Both the position numbers and the translations under genes were made by a program. The notes below the pieces were generated by a model. That model made no database searches. It had not been told where the DNA came from and saw nothing but the letters and a program-made list of their open reading frames with translations. Positions 24,219-31,727 of a DNA stretch of 64,000 nucleotides are shown here, piece after piece (the stretch's first letter is position 1; every line of letters starts with the position of its first letter). The stretch is from Fusibacter ferrireducens (GTDB taxonomy: Bacteria > Bacillota > Clostridia > Peptostreptococcales > Acidaminobacteraceae). The DNA lies in contig NZ_JADKNH010000005.1 of the NCBI RefSeq assembly GCF_015352425.1, forward strand, positions 186,001 to 250,000. The letters run 5' to 3'.

Positions 24219-25628
24219 ATGTTGAAACGAATTTTTGTTTTTTTACTTGTATTCACACTTTTTCAAGCAAACACGATTACATATGCCAACAATATGCAAG
24301 ACATGTTGGATATGCTGAATCAATTACAAGAGATGACGAATTCATCTGAGGGGCGGACTTTACCAGAGGGCATAACTTTGCCAGAAGGCTTTAGTCTACC
24401 CGAAGGATTTGAATTCCCAGAGGGGTTTAGTATGCCAGAGGGCATGACGCTTCCAGAGGGGTTTAGTATGCCAGAGGGTGTGACGCTTCCAGAGGGCTTT
24501 GACATGCCAGAAGGCGTGATGCTCCCAGAGGGTTTTGACATGCCAGAAGGTGTGATGCTTCCAGAGGGCGTTGAGCAGTTTTTAAATAAGACCAATAAAG
24601 AACCGCTTGATAGTACGCCGCTTACACAAGTGGATCCTAAAATCGTTGGAATTAACGCTGAGATGTTAAAAAACATGGAGACCTATATTTCAAACAATCC
24701 TAAATATGCCAATCTAGATGCTGTTTTAATTGCAAAGGACGGAAAGTTTTGCTACAGCTACTATGCGAGTCCTAAAAACAAAATGAAACCTTCACCCGTA
24801 TATTCCGTAACTAAGTCAGTGACTTCTATGCTCATTGGAATAGCTGAGGATGAAGGCTTCTTGAGCACAGAGGATCCAGTCGTAAAATACTTTGATACAA
24901 CGACTTTGGATAACATGACTGAGGATAAAAAGAATATTCTTGTCAAACACCTTATGACGATGCAGTCTGGATTGACTTGGGGTGAAGAAGAAGACATGAG
25001 TGTCTTCATCGATTTATATACGCAATCTCTAAACCCGTTTGAGAAAGTCAATATCCCTCAAACAATGATGAGCCTACCAATGAAAACAGTTCCTGGTACA
25101 TTATTTGACTATAACACGATGCATGGCAATGTTTTAGATCATGTGCTCTACGAGGCCAGTTCAATGCACTTAAAGGAATTCGCAGATCAGTACCTCTTCG
25201 GTCCTTTGGGGATTCATGCTTATAATTTCGAAAAATCAAATAGTGATGGTTCATATTTTGGTGGAAAAGGGCTCGCTTTGACGGGAGAAGATATGCTGAA
25301 AATTGGTATTCTGATCGATAATGGCGGTAAGATCGATGATCAGCAAATCATTTCTCAATCCTACTTGGACAAGGCTTCAAAAGCTGTTGTGTCGAGAAGT
25401 AACAGCGGCACTCCAAACTATGGATATAGCTTTAACACGGATGAAGGTGCCATTCGTTTTGCAGGAAGTGGTGGACAGCGCATTGATATCTATGACAGCA
25501 AGGACCTTGTCGTTGTCTATAAAGTTAAAACAGACTTATATGGTGCCAGCACAGAAACAATGGAAGCAGATATCTCTTATTTGACCACTCAATTTATTAT
25601 GAAAAGTTTAAACGAGGATGTTCAATAA
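24219..25628 (+). CDS. Exported serine hydrolase (beta-lactamase class C family) with PEG hexapeptide repeats
   Basis: A 469-residue exported protein. Residues 1-23 are a signal peptide ending TYA; residues 48-119 are twelve hexapeptides of the form xPEGxx; the catalytic domain follows from about 135. The family SxxK motif is SVTK in VYSVTKSVTSML, and the second motif is FDYNTMHGNVLDHVL. The Lys-Thr-Gly-like motif is probably SGGQRID. Class C-type enzymes in this setting are usually esterases, amidases or DD-peptidases rather than true beta-lactamases. The repeats may hold the domain away from the cell surface. The start follows AAGGGGG. No transpeptidase anchor is seen. Confidence 0.85.
   Translation: MLKRIFVFLLVFTLFQANTITYANNMQDMLDMLNQLQEMTNSSEGRTLPEGITLPEGFSLPEGFEFPEGFSMPEGMTLPEGFSMPEGVTLPEGFDMPEGVMLPEGFDMPEGVMLPEGVEQFLNKTNKEPLDSTPLTQVDPKIVGINAEMLKNMETYISNNPKYANLDAVLIAKDGKFCYSYYASPKNKMKPSPVYSVTKSVTSMLIGIAEDEGFLSTEDPVVKYFDTTTLDNMTEDKKNILVKHLMTMQSGLTWGEEEDMSVFIDLYTQSLNPFEKVNIPQTMMSLPMKTVPGTLFDYNTMHGNVLDHVLYEASSMHLKEFADQYLFGPLGIHAYNFEKSNSDGSYFGGKGLALTGEDMLKIGILIDNGGKIDDQQIISQSYLDKASKAVVSRSNSGTPNYGYSFNTDEGAIRFAGSGGQRIDIYDSKDLVVVYKVKTDLYGASTETMEADISYLTTQFIMKSLNEDVQ
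24360..24575 (+). repeat. Twelve 18-bp coding repeats (PEG hexapeptides)
   Basis: Twelve in-frame copies encode LPEGIT, LPEGFS, LPEGFE, FPEGFS, MPEGMT, LPEGFS, MPEGVT, LPEGFD, MPEGVM, LPEGFD, MPEGVM and LPEGVE. The Pro-Glu-Gly core never varies. Later copies also show a 36-bp superperiod (LPEGFD-MPEGVM), which indicates recent duplication of a two-unit block. Confidence 0.95.
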
Positions 25629-25681
25629 AACACCCAGAAGAAATCATTTAAACCTTACAATCGCATAGATTTATAGAGTTC

Positions 25682-25736
25682 AAAGGTGCAGCTGGCATGG
25701 ACGATTATTCCAAGCAAGTTGTGCCTTTTTTACGCT
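25682..25736 (+). terminator. Probable terminator after the serine hydrolase gene
   Basis: AAAGGTGCA can pair with TGTGCCTTT (two wobble pairs), followed by T6. The rest of the 339-bp gap up to the HAD gene shows nothing else that I can name. Confidence 0.5.
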
Positions 25737-25967
25737 CTGTGCGATAAAAATACATTGAGCTTTTAACGATTATGTAAGCATATGCTTTTATCGGCAATTT
25801 CGGAACCCATTGGACACGGAGAAGATTTTTTTTACATTTAACCTTTTAAAATAGACCGCAATGACACGGATGCTGATATAATAAGGAAACGGAAGACAGG
25901 TATGAAATCAATAAGATGGCTGGGAGAAGAAATTCGTTTTTAAGATGATATAGGAGGCATTTGTTCA

Positions 25968-26630
25968 ATGAAATATAAGTGTTTAGTGTTAGATCATGAT
26001 GATACGGTGGTTAAGAGTACGCCAACTATTCATTATCCTTCATTTATTGAAGCGATGAAGGTATTGCGTCCTGAATTAACCCCTTACACACTCGAAGAAT
26101 TTGTGAATTATTGTTTTGATCCAGGTTTTGATGACTTGTGTAGGGTTATTCTAAAATATACAGATGATGAATCATCAAGACAGCAGGAGATATGGCGACG
26201 TTATACAGGAAGTGTCATCCCACAGTTTTATAAAGGCTTTTCAGAGTTAATTTCAAATTTTAGAGCGTCTGGAGGCTATATTTGCGTCGTATCTCACTCT
26301 GAAAAAAATCGGATTTTAAGGGATTATAAAAAGACTTTAAATATAGAGCCTGATATGATTTTCGGCTGGGAAGGCGAAGCACATCAAAGAAAACCCAATC
26401 CTTACCCACTTGAGGCAATCATGAGACAGTTCAATCTTAAGCGAAGTGAACTGCTCATGGTGGATGATTTAAAACCCGGACTTGATATGGCGAGAAGCTG
26501 CGGAATAGATTTTGCGTGTGCAGGTTGGTCGCATATGATACCTAGTATTGTGGCTTATATGCGTCAGAATTCAGATTACTATTTTGAAGATGTAAATGCG
26601 TTAGCGACACTCGTCTTAGAAAGACAATGA
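25968..26630 (+). CDS. HAD-superfamily hydrolase
   Basis: A 220-residue phosphatase-type HAD protein. Motif I is VLDHDDTVV (nucleophile Asp near residue 9), motif II is the Ser in CVVSHSEKN, the motif III lysine lies in AHQRKPNPYP, and motif IV is LMVDDLKPGLDMA. The helical cap lies between residues 20 and 90. The substrate is unknown. It is a single gene with a good ribosome site (AGGAGG), upstream of the cobalt-transport leader but probably not part of that operon, because a separate promoter and riboswitch follow. Confidence 0.85.
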   Translation: MKYKCLVLDHDDTVVKSTPTIHYPSFIEAMKVLRPELTPYTLEEFVNYCFDPGFDDLCRVILKYTDDESSRQQEIWRRYTGSVIPQFYKGFSELISNFRASGGYICVVSHSEKNRILRDYKKTLNIEPDMIFGWEGEAHQRKPNPYPLEAIMRQFNLKRSELLMVDDLKPGLDMARSCGIDFACAGWSHMIPSIVAYMRQNSDYYFEDVNALATLVLERQ

Positions 26631-26725
26631 GGTGTGTAAAGTCGCCACAGGCTCGTGAGTACAGGGTATTTTTAAGAAAAGCAAAGGATGGACATAATAT
26701 TACAAGAAAGTCGCAAGAAAATGTA

Positions 26726-26754
26726 TTGTTATTTGTTAAATATTTCTCTATAAT
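26726..26754 (+). promoter_or_regulatory. Promoter of the cobalt-importer operon
   Basis: TTGTTA (26726-26731) and a perfect TATAAT (26749-26754) with a 17-bp spacer. Transcription would start near 26762, just before the repeat element and the riboswitch. Confidence 0.65.
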
Positions 26755-26762
26755 TAAGTAGA

Positions 26763-26814
26763 GTTAGAGTGCCAAAATAGAGGTTGCACAACTATTGGAT
26801 TTTGACACTTTAAC
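26763..26814. repeat. Short (52-bp) member of the terminal-inverted-repeat family
   Basis: The ends GTTAGAGTGcCAAAAT and ATTTTGACACTTTAAC are near-perfect inverted repeats and match the ends of the 119-bp element at 41877-41995. The inside is deleted to about 20 bp. It falls in the transcribed leader, between promoter and riboswitch. Confidence 0.6.
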
Positions 26815-26836
26815 CTAATCGCAAATTTAATATTTT

Positions 26837-26997
26837 GAATAGGTGCTGTTGATTATAAAATCAACTATTAAAAGGAAAGAGAGTGTAAATCTCTCACGGT
26901 CCCGCCGCTGTAAAAGAAGAATCTTTTCCAAAATACCACTGGGAAACCGGGAAGGTGGAAAAGGTGATGACGCTTGAGTCAGAAAGCCTGCCTATTC
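26837..26997 (+). promoter_or_regulatory. Adenosylcobalamin riboswitch
   Basis: The conserved elements appear in order: GGTGC after the P1 strand, AAAAGGAA, the core CGGTCCCGCCGCTGTAA, CCACTGGGAA, GGGAAGG, and the B12-box-like GAGTCAGAAAGCCTGCC. P1 closes with GAATAGG (26837-26843) pairing to CCTATTC (26991-26997). It precedes cobalt-importer genes, so B12 should switch their expression off. Confidence 0.93.
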
Positions 26998-27066
26998 TGT
27001 ATCATCAATGACTCTACGGAAGATGGAGGGGATGTCTATAAGTGTAGCTTTATATTTTTATGGTTA

Positions 27067-27106
27067 CAAAACCTCTTAGCGTTTGATTGAGAGGTTTTAT
27101 TTTTTG
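27067..27106 (+). terminator. Riboswitch expression platform terminator
   Basis: AAAACCTCT pairs with AGAGGTTTT and is followed by ATTTTTTG. It lies 30 bp before the cbiQ start, as expected for transcription attenuation by the cobalamin riboswitch. Confidence 0.88.
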
Positions 27107-27137
27107 TCGGGATTTCAGAGAAGGGAGGCGTATACGA

Positions 27138-27938
27138 ATGAAGCGAATTAAACACAACCACGGCGAAGGCGTTAGAATTGATTACTATGCGTATGCTTCT
27201 CACATCAAGCACTGGAATGCCACTTTTAAAGTTTTTTTTTCACTGGTGATCATGGTAATTTGCATTGCCTTTAACAATCCCTATGTCTCTACAGTGGTGA
27301 TTGTGGCAATGGCCTACATCACAATAGTTAAAGGGCAATTGCCCTTGAGCGAGTATTTAAGAGTGCTTGCAATTCCGACTACTTTTATTTTGCTCAGTGT
27401 TGTGGCCATTATTTTCGATTTTTCAAAAGAGCCCATGGGGTTATACCATTTTCCCGTTGGTCTTGGCTATTTCTATACTTCAAAGGCAATGCTAAAAACG
27501 GGATTATATCTAACATTAAAAGTTTTTGCAGCGATCAGTGCGCTTCAGATGATGACGCTTTCAACACCATTTTCTGAAATCATTTCTGTAATGCGAAAAG
27601 CACATGTGCCAAAGCTTGTGATTGAGCTCATGAATATGATTTATCGCTATATTTTTATCTTATTAGAAGTGTCGACTAAGATGAAAAATGCGGCAGATTC
27701 AAGGTTGGGCAACTGCGATTTTAAGACGTCTTGTTCAACTTTTGGGAGCATAGGCGCCAATTTGCTCGTGATTTCCATGAGAAAGGCAAATGCTTACTAC
27801 GATGCAATGGAATCAAGATGTTATGATGGTGATTTTCTATTTTATGAAGAAGATAGAGCCGTGGATAAAAATTTAATTATGAAAGCAGCCCTATTTATTG
27901 TGATTTTGATTATCATTGGGTGCTATACAAGGCTGTAA
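27138..27938 (+). CDS. cbiQ: Cobalt ECF transporter T component (CbiQ)
   Basis: A 266-residue energy-coupling transmembrane subunit of the cobalt importer. It has about five or six hydrophobic segments and the coupling helices with the two Ala-Arg-Gly-like motifs, here ADSRLGNCDF and AMESRCYDGDF. The start at 27138 has AGGGAGG upstream; a reading from the TTG at 27087 would begin inside the terminator stem. It is the first gene of the operon, whereas cbiM usually leads; the order here is Q-O-M-N. Confidence 0.9.
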   Translation: MKRIKHNHGEGVRIDYYAYASHIKHWNATFKVFFSLVIMVICIAFNNPYVSTVVIVAMAYITIVKGQLPLSEYLRVLAIPTTFILLSVVAIIFDFSKEPMGLYHFPVGLGYFYTSKAMLKTGLYLTLKVFAAISALQMMTLSTPFSEIISVMRKAHVPKLVIELMNMIYRYIFILLEVSTKMKNAADSRLGNCDFKTSCSTFGSIGANLLVISMRKANAYYDAMESRCYDGDFLFYEEDRAVDKNLIMKAALFIVILIIIGCYTRL

Positions 27939-27948
27939 GGAGTTGTAG

Positions 27949-28803
27949 ATGAAGAAAACGATATTAAAGGTGGAAAATTTGCACTATGCCTACTGGAACG
28001 GAAAAGTCGCATTGAATGATGTCAGTGTGGACATACGTGAAGGTGAAAAGATTGCAGTTATGGGTTCTAATGGATCTGGAAAGTCCACTTTTTTCCTCAA
28101 TATAAATGGGGTCTTTGCACCTGAGCGTGGTAAAATCACCTACAGGGAAACGCTTGTCACTAAAAAAAATCTAAAAGAACTTCGCAAAAATATTGGCATT
28201 GTTTTTCAAGATGCGGATAATCAGATCGTCGCTTCCACAGTTAGGGCTGAAGTGGGATTTGGGCCAATGAATTTAAAGTTGCCTATGCAAGAAGTGCATG
28301 AACGCGTGGAAGAATCCCTTGCCTATATGAATATTACAGATTTTAAAGATCGACCGCCACATTACCTTAGTGGTGGTGAAAAGAAACGCGTGAGCATCGC
28401 CAGTATTTTAGCGATGAGACCAGAAATGATTATTTTTGATGAACCCACAGCGGCACTTGATCCCTTAAATGCTACAATGCTAGAGGATGTACTCGCCAAG
28501 CTTGGCAACGTGGGGAAGACGATATTACTTTCCACACATGATGTGGATTTGGCATATCGTTGGGCGGAACGTGTTCTCGTGTTTAGCGCAGGAGAAATTA
28601 TAGCGGATGGGACGCCGTTGGATATTTTTAGAGATCAGCAGATCTTAGAAAAGGCAAACTTAAAAAAACCCATGATGCTTGAGGTTTATGAAATGCTCGT
28701 TAAAAAAAAGCTGTTAGAAGACTCTGCGGAGTATCCTAAAACGACACAAGCATTTAACAAATTACTTGATGATCACGTGGTTTTTCTAGGCGATTTAGCT
28801 TAG
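27949..28803 (+). CDS. cbiO: Cobalt ECF transporter ATP-binding protein (CbiO)
   Basis: A 284-residue ABC ATPase. Walker A is GSNGSGKST (near residue 38), the Q-loop GIVFQDADNQIVA is of the ECF type, the signature is LSGGEKKR and Walker B is MIIFDEPTAALD, followed by the LSTHDVDLA H-loop. It works as a dimer under CbiQ. The gene starts 10 bp after cbiQ. Confidence 0.93.
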   Translation: MKKTILKVENLHYAYWNGKVALNDVSVDIREGEKIAVMGSNGSGKSTFFLNINGVFAPERGKITYRETLVTKKNLKELRKNIGIVFQDADNQIVASTVRAEVGFGPMNLKLPMQEVHERVEESLAYMNITDFKDRPPHYLSGGEKKRVSIASILAMRPEMIIFDEPTAALDPLNATMLEDVLAKLGNVGKTILLSTHDVDLAYRWAERVLVFSAGEIIADGTPLDIFRDQQILEKANLKKPMMLEVYEMLVKKKLLEDSAEYPKTTQAFNKLLDDHVVFLGDLA

Positions 28804-28837
28804 AAAAACATAAAACGTCAGAAGAGGAGGAAATCGA

Positions 28838-29590
28838 ATGAATTTTAGACAGAAGATCATTTTCACAAGTTCGATTGCAATTGCATTTATTTTTGGTATA
28901 ACGCCTGTGACCAATGCAATGCATATTATGGAGGGCTATTTATCGCCGATGTATTGTATCCTTTGGGGTGCTATTTGTATGCCATTTTTAGTGTGGGGTT
29001 ATTTTTCGATTAAGAAAACAGTGGCCAAAGATCGGAAATCCATAACACTCATTGCAATGTCAGGTGCTTTTATTTTTGTGGTTTCATCGCTGAAAATTCC
29101 ATCGGTGACAGGAAGTTGCTCTCATATGACTGGTACAGGATTAGGGGCAATTTTAATAGGAGCGAGTTCTGTGAGTATATTGGGACTTATTGTGCTCATC
29201 TTTCAAGCTGTTTTACTGGCACATGGTGGTTTAACCACTCTTGGTGCGAATACATTTTCTATGGCAATTGCAGGACCACTTGTCTCTTTTGGAATTTATA
29301 AATTATGTATAAAATTAAAAGTGAATAAATACGTAAGTGTTTTCTTGGCGGCCTCGATAGGCGATTTATTCACATATTGTGTCACCAGTTTACAACTTGC
29401 ACTTGCGTATCCTTCAGAGATGGGCGGTATACAAGTGTCAGCTGCCAAGTTCCTTGCAGTATTTGCACCAACACAATTACCGCTTGCAATTATAGAAGGT
29501 ATTTTGAGTGTTCTCGTTATTATTGGTCTTGAAACGTACGCACAGTCAGAATTAAGAGGTATTGGCTTTTTAAAGGTAGGTGAAAAATAA
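28838..29590 (+). CDS. cbiM: Cobalt ECF transporter substrate-capture protein (CbiM)
   Basis: A 250-residue membrane protein that binds Co2+. After a cleavable signal peptide (about residues 1-27, ending TNA) the mature N-terminus reads MHIMEGYLSP; the family uses this N-terminal Met-His-Ile region to coordinate the metal. Six or seven membrane helices follow, with CSHMTGTGLGA and HGGLTTLGANTFSM. A good AGAGGAGG site precedes. Nickel is possible for close relatives, but the cobalamin riboswitch points to cobalt. Confidence 0.93.
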   Translation: MNFRQKIIFTSSIAIAFIFGITPVTNAMHIMEGYLSPMYCILWGAICMPFLVWGYFSIKKTVAKDRKSITLIAMSGAFIFVVSSLKIPSVTGSCSHMTGTGLGAILIGASSVSILGLIVLIFQAVLLAHGGLTTLGANTFSMAIAGPLVSFGIYKLCIKLKVNKYVSVFLAASIGDLFTYCVTSLQLALAYPSEMGGIQVSAAKFLAVFAPTQLPLAIIEGILSVLVIIGLETYAQSELRGIGFLKVGEK

Positions 29591-29910
29591 TGAAGAACAA
29601 AAAATGGACAGTTGTGGTTTTATTAATTGTTGCATTATTGATTGCCATTGTACCGTTATTTGTATTAAAAGGTGCTGAATTTGGCGGTTCGGATGATGCT
29701 GGAAGTGTTGCAATTTCTGAGATTACAGGGCAAGAATATGAACCTTGGTTTACGCCTGTTATGGAAACTTGGATTCATGGTGAATTGCCTGGCGAAGTTG
29801 AAAGCTTGTTATTCTGCGTTCAAACGGGCATTGGTGTAGGTATTATGGCCTTTCTTATGGGGAGATTTGTCGAACGGACTAAGCAAGAAAAGCTACGTAA
29901 AGTACAATAA
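29590..29910 (+). CDS. cbiN: Cobalt ECF transporter accessory protein (CbiN)
   Basis: A 106-residue protein with two membrane helices (about 7-26 and 73-92) and the conserved external loop FGGSDDAGSVAISEITGQEY, then PWFTPV. CbiN is needed for metal loading of CbiM. Its ATG overlaps the last base of the cbiM stop (TAATG), so the two are translationally coupled. Confidence 0.93.
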   Translation: MKNKKWTVVVLLIVALLIAIVPLFVLKGAEFGGSDDAGSVAISEITGQEYEPWFTPVMETWIHGELPGEVESLLFCVQTGIGVGIMAFLMGRFVERTKQEKLRKVQ

Positions 29911-29952
29911 TTAGTGATATAGAAAAAATAGATAGAGTATAAATTGCAATGT

Positions 29953-30006
29953 AAAACGCCCCCTTAAAGCGAGATTAAAAAATCTAGCTTTAAGGGGGCG
30001 TTTTTT
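29953..30006. terminator. Strong terminator, usable from both strands
   Basis: AAAACGCCCCCTTAAAGC pairs perfectly over 18 bp with its partner GCTTTAAGGGGGCGTTTT, with T6 on the plus strand and A-rich sequence before it. It ends the cobalt operon and probably the converging small-protein gene. Confidence 0.92.
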
Positions 30007-30051
30007 CAGAGATATGAATTCAATTTTAGAGCAAACTCTTTAAGAGAGCGC

Positions 30052-30300
30052 TTATTGATTGCTCATATTTCTACCGAATCTTCGGTTGCCTTTTCTGCCG
30101 CAACCTCTGCCTCTGCCTTGATTTAGGCCGCCATTTCTACCACCCATGCAATTTCTACCACGGCCGATGCCTTTTGCTGGTTTGTCGAAAGATTGATTCT
30201 CAGTGTTAAAAGCTCTGTCTTCACCATTATCACAATGGCCTAAACCTCTTCCTGTCAATGTACCTTCGCCCATTGGTCCTGTTCCATCTCTTCTTGGCAT
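30052..30300 (-). CDS. Small Gly/Arg-rich DUF5320-type protein
   Basis: An 82-residue, very basic and glycine-rich protein beginning MPRRDGTGPMGEGTLTGRGL, the signature start of small proteins found beside NifX/NifB-like iron-sulphur genes in anaerobes. Cysteines occur in GHCDNG, GRNCMGG and GRGCGRK, which could bind metal. The start has AGGAGGTG upstream. It is divergent from the NifX-ATPase operon and its promoter carries the same paired CATATG palindromes, so it belongs to the same regulon. Molecular function is unknown. Confidence 0.8.
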   Translation of the reverse strand: MPRRDGTGPMGEGTLTGRGLGHCDNGEDRAFNTENQSFDKPAKGIGRGRNCMGGRNGGLNQGRGRGCGRKGNRRFGRNMSNQ

Positions 30301-30321
30301 AATATCACCTCCTTAAGTTAT

Positions 30322-30372
30322 TGACATATGTCATTTATAAAACTATTCTACACTATATTTGACATATGTCAA
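30322..30372 (-). promoter_or_regulatory. Promoter of the small-protein gene with paired palindromic operators
   Basis: On the minus strand TTGACA (30367-30372) and TAGAAT are separated by 16 bp. One perfect TGACATATGTCA (30360-30371) covers the -35 box and a second (30322-30333) lies just past the start; their centres are 38 bp apart. Confidence 0.8.
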
Positions 30373-30435
30373 TAACTATTTGCAATTTTTTTCAATATTT
30401 AAAATATCTTATTGGAAAGGTTTCGAATTAGATTA

Positions 30436-30485
30436 TTGACATATGTCTATAATGAGGTATAATGAGATTGTAAATGGCATATGCC
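30436..30485 (+). promoter_or_regulatory. Promoter of the NifX/ATPase operon with paired palindromic operators
   Basis: TTGACA (30436-30441) and TATAAT (30458-30463) have a 16-bp spacer. The palindrome GACATATGTC (30438-30447) covers the -35 box, and GGCATATGCC (30476-30485) lies just past the start. Centres are again 38 bp apart, mirroring the divergent promoter. Confidence 0.8.
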
Positions 30486-30506
30486 TAAAATAATAGGAGG
30501 CAATAT

Positions 30507-30869
30507 ATGAAAATAGCAATTCCAGTAGATGAAAAAAATTTAGAATCCACCGTGTGCATTTCTTTTGGCAGAACACCTTATTTCTTGATTTATGATACAG
30601 AAAAAGAAGCGCATACATTTCTAGACAACAGTGCTGCAGCGAGTCAAGGCGGTGCAGGTATAAAAGCTGCACAAGCAGTAGTAGATCAAAATGTCCACGC
30701 TTTATTGACACCAAGATGCGGTGAGAATGCTTCTGAAGTGCTCAGCGAAGCAGGTGTGAAAATCTATAAGACCAATGGGACATCAATAAAAGAGAACATA
30801 GAGTCATTTAATCAAAATGGATTGTCCATGCTGACAGAGATTCATGCAGGATTACATCAGCATAAATAG
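30507..30869 (+). CDS. NifX/NifB-type dinitrogenase iron-molybdenum cofactor domain protein 1
   Basis: A 120-residue single-domain protein of the NifX/Orp superfamily, related to proteins that hold iron, molybdenum or copper-molybdenum clusters. Typical features are MKIAIPVDEKN, SFGRTPYFLIYD, and ALLTPRCGENASEVL. Nitrogenase genes are absent, so a role in nitrogen fixation is unlikely. It is the first gene of the operon and has AGGAGG upstream. The two downstream ATPases and a second NifX protein suggest a cluster-carrier system. Confidence 0.87.
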   Translation: MKIAIPVDEKNLESTVCISFGRTPYFLIYDTEKEAHTFLDNSAAASQGGAGIKAAQAVVDQNVHALLTPRCGENASEVLSEAGVKIYKTNGTSIKENIESFNQNGLSMLTEIHAGLHQHK

Positions 30870-30887
30870 TAGAACGGGAGGATCCAT

Positions 30888-31727
30888 ATGAAAATTGCAG
30901 TGCTTAGTGGAAAAGGTGGCACAGGAAAGACACTAGTTTCTGTCAATCTGGCATCTGCTTTTGAGGAGGCCATCTACATAGATTGTGATGTTGAAGAACC
31001 GAATGGACATCTTTTTTTCAAACCTGATGATGTGGTCGAAAAGGAGATCTTAGTTAAAACGCCTGTGGTAGATCATGATAAATGCAGTGGCTGTAGAACT
31101 TGTGTTGAGTTTTGTAAATTCAATGCACTTGCATTTATCAATCAAAAAGTAAAAGTCTTTGACTCAATTTGTCATTCTTGCGGCGGATGCAGTTTGATTT
31201 GTCCAGAACATGCAATTAAAGAGAAAGATAAAGCAATCGGCGTTATCGAATCTGGACAGTCCCAAAATGTAAAAGTGATCACGGGTCGTTTGAACACCGG
31301 CGAAGAAACTGGAGTGCCAATCATTAAGGAATTGCTTCATCTCAATAGAGAAGAGGTATTAAATACTGTGATTGACTGTCCACCTGGAAGTTCTTGTATG
31401 GTGATGGAGAGTATAAAGGATGCGGACTACTGTGTGCTCATAGCTGAACCAACTCTATTTGGACGCCATAACCTCAATATGGTGTATGATCTTGTAAAGC
31501 TCTTTGATAAACCCTTTGGATGTGTCCTCAATAAATGTATCCAAGGTGAAAATCCGTCTGAATCATTTTGTGTGGATGAGAATATACCCATTATTGGGCG
31601 GATTCCGTTTGATAAAAATTTGGGTGCAATCAACTCAAATGGTACGATTATAACCAGAGTGAGTATGGCGTACGATGCGTTATTTAAGGCTATTCTAAAT
31701 AGAATTGAAGAAGAGGTGTCCAGATGA
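30888..31727 (+). CDS. MinD/Mrp-type ATPase with inserted ferredoxin domain 1
   Basis: A 279-residue P-loop ATPase. The deviant Walker A SGKGGTGKT (near residue 6) places it in the MinD/Mrp/NifH-like SIMIBI class. At residues 60-110 a two-cluster ferredoxin is inserted: CSGCRTCVEFCKFNA and CHSCGGCSLICPEHA. DCPPGSSCMVMES is the switch region. Such ATPases occur in pairs in Orp-type clusters, where they are thought to load or transfer a metal-sulphur centre. It overlaps the next gene by 4 bp (ATGA). Confidence 0.9.
   Translation: MKIAVLSGKGGTGKTLVSVNLASAFEEAIYIDCDVEEPNGHLFFKPDDVVEKEILVKTPVVDHDKCSGCRTCVEFCKFNALAFINQKVKVFDSICHSCGGCSLICPEHAIKEKDKAIGVIESGQSQNVKVITGRLNTGEETGVPIIKELLHLNREEVLNTVIDCPPGSSCMVMESIKDADYCVLIAEPTLFGRHNLNMVYDLVKLFDKPFGCVLNKCIQGENPSESFCVDENIPIIGRIPFDKNLGAINSNGTIITRVSMAYDALFKAILNRIEEEVSR

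Noticed and set aside
24360-24575. Regularly repeated DNA that could suggest a CRISPR array
   Set aside because: The units are contiguous 18-mers in a coding frame with no spacers, and no cas genes are nearby.
24320-24676. Long antisense reading frame of Ser/Gly/Pro repeats opposite the PEG repeats
   Set aside because: It mirrors the 18-bp coding repeats on the other strand; there is no ribosome site and the sense strand has a signal peptide and full catalytic domain.
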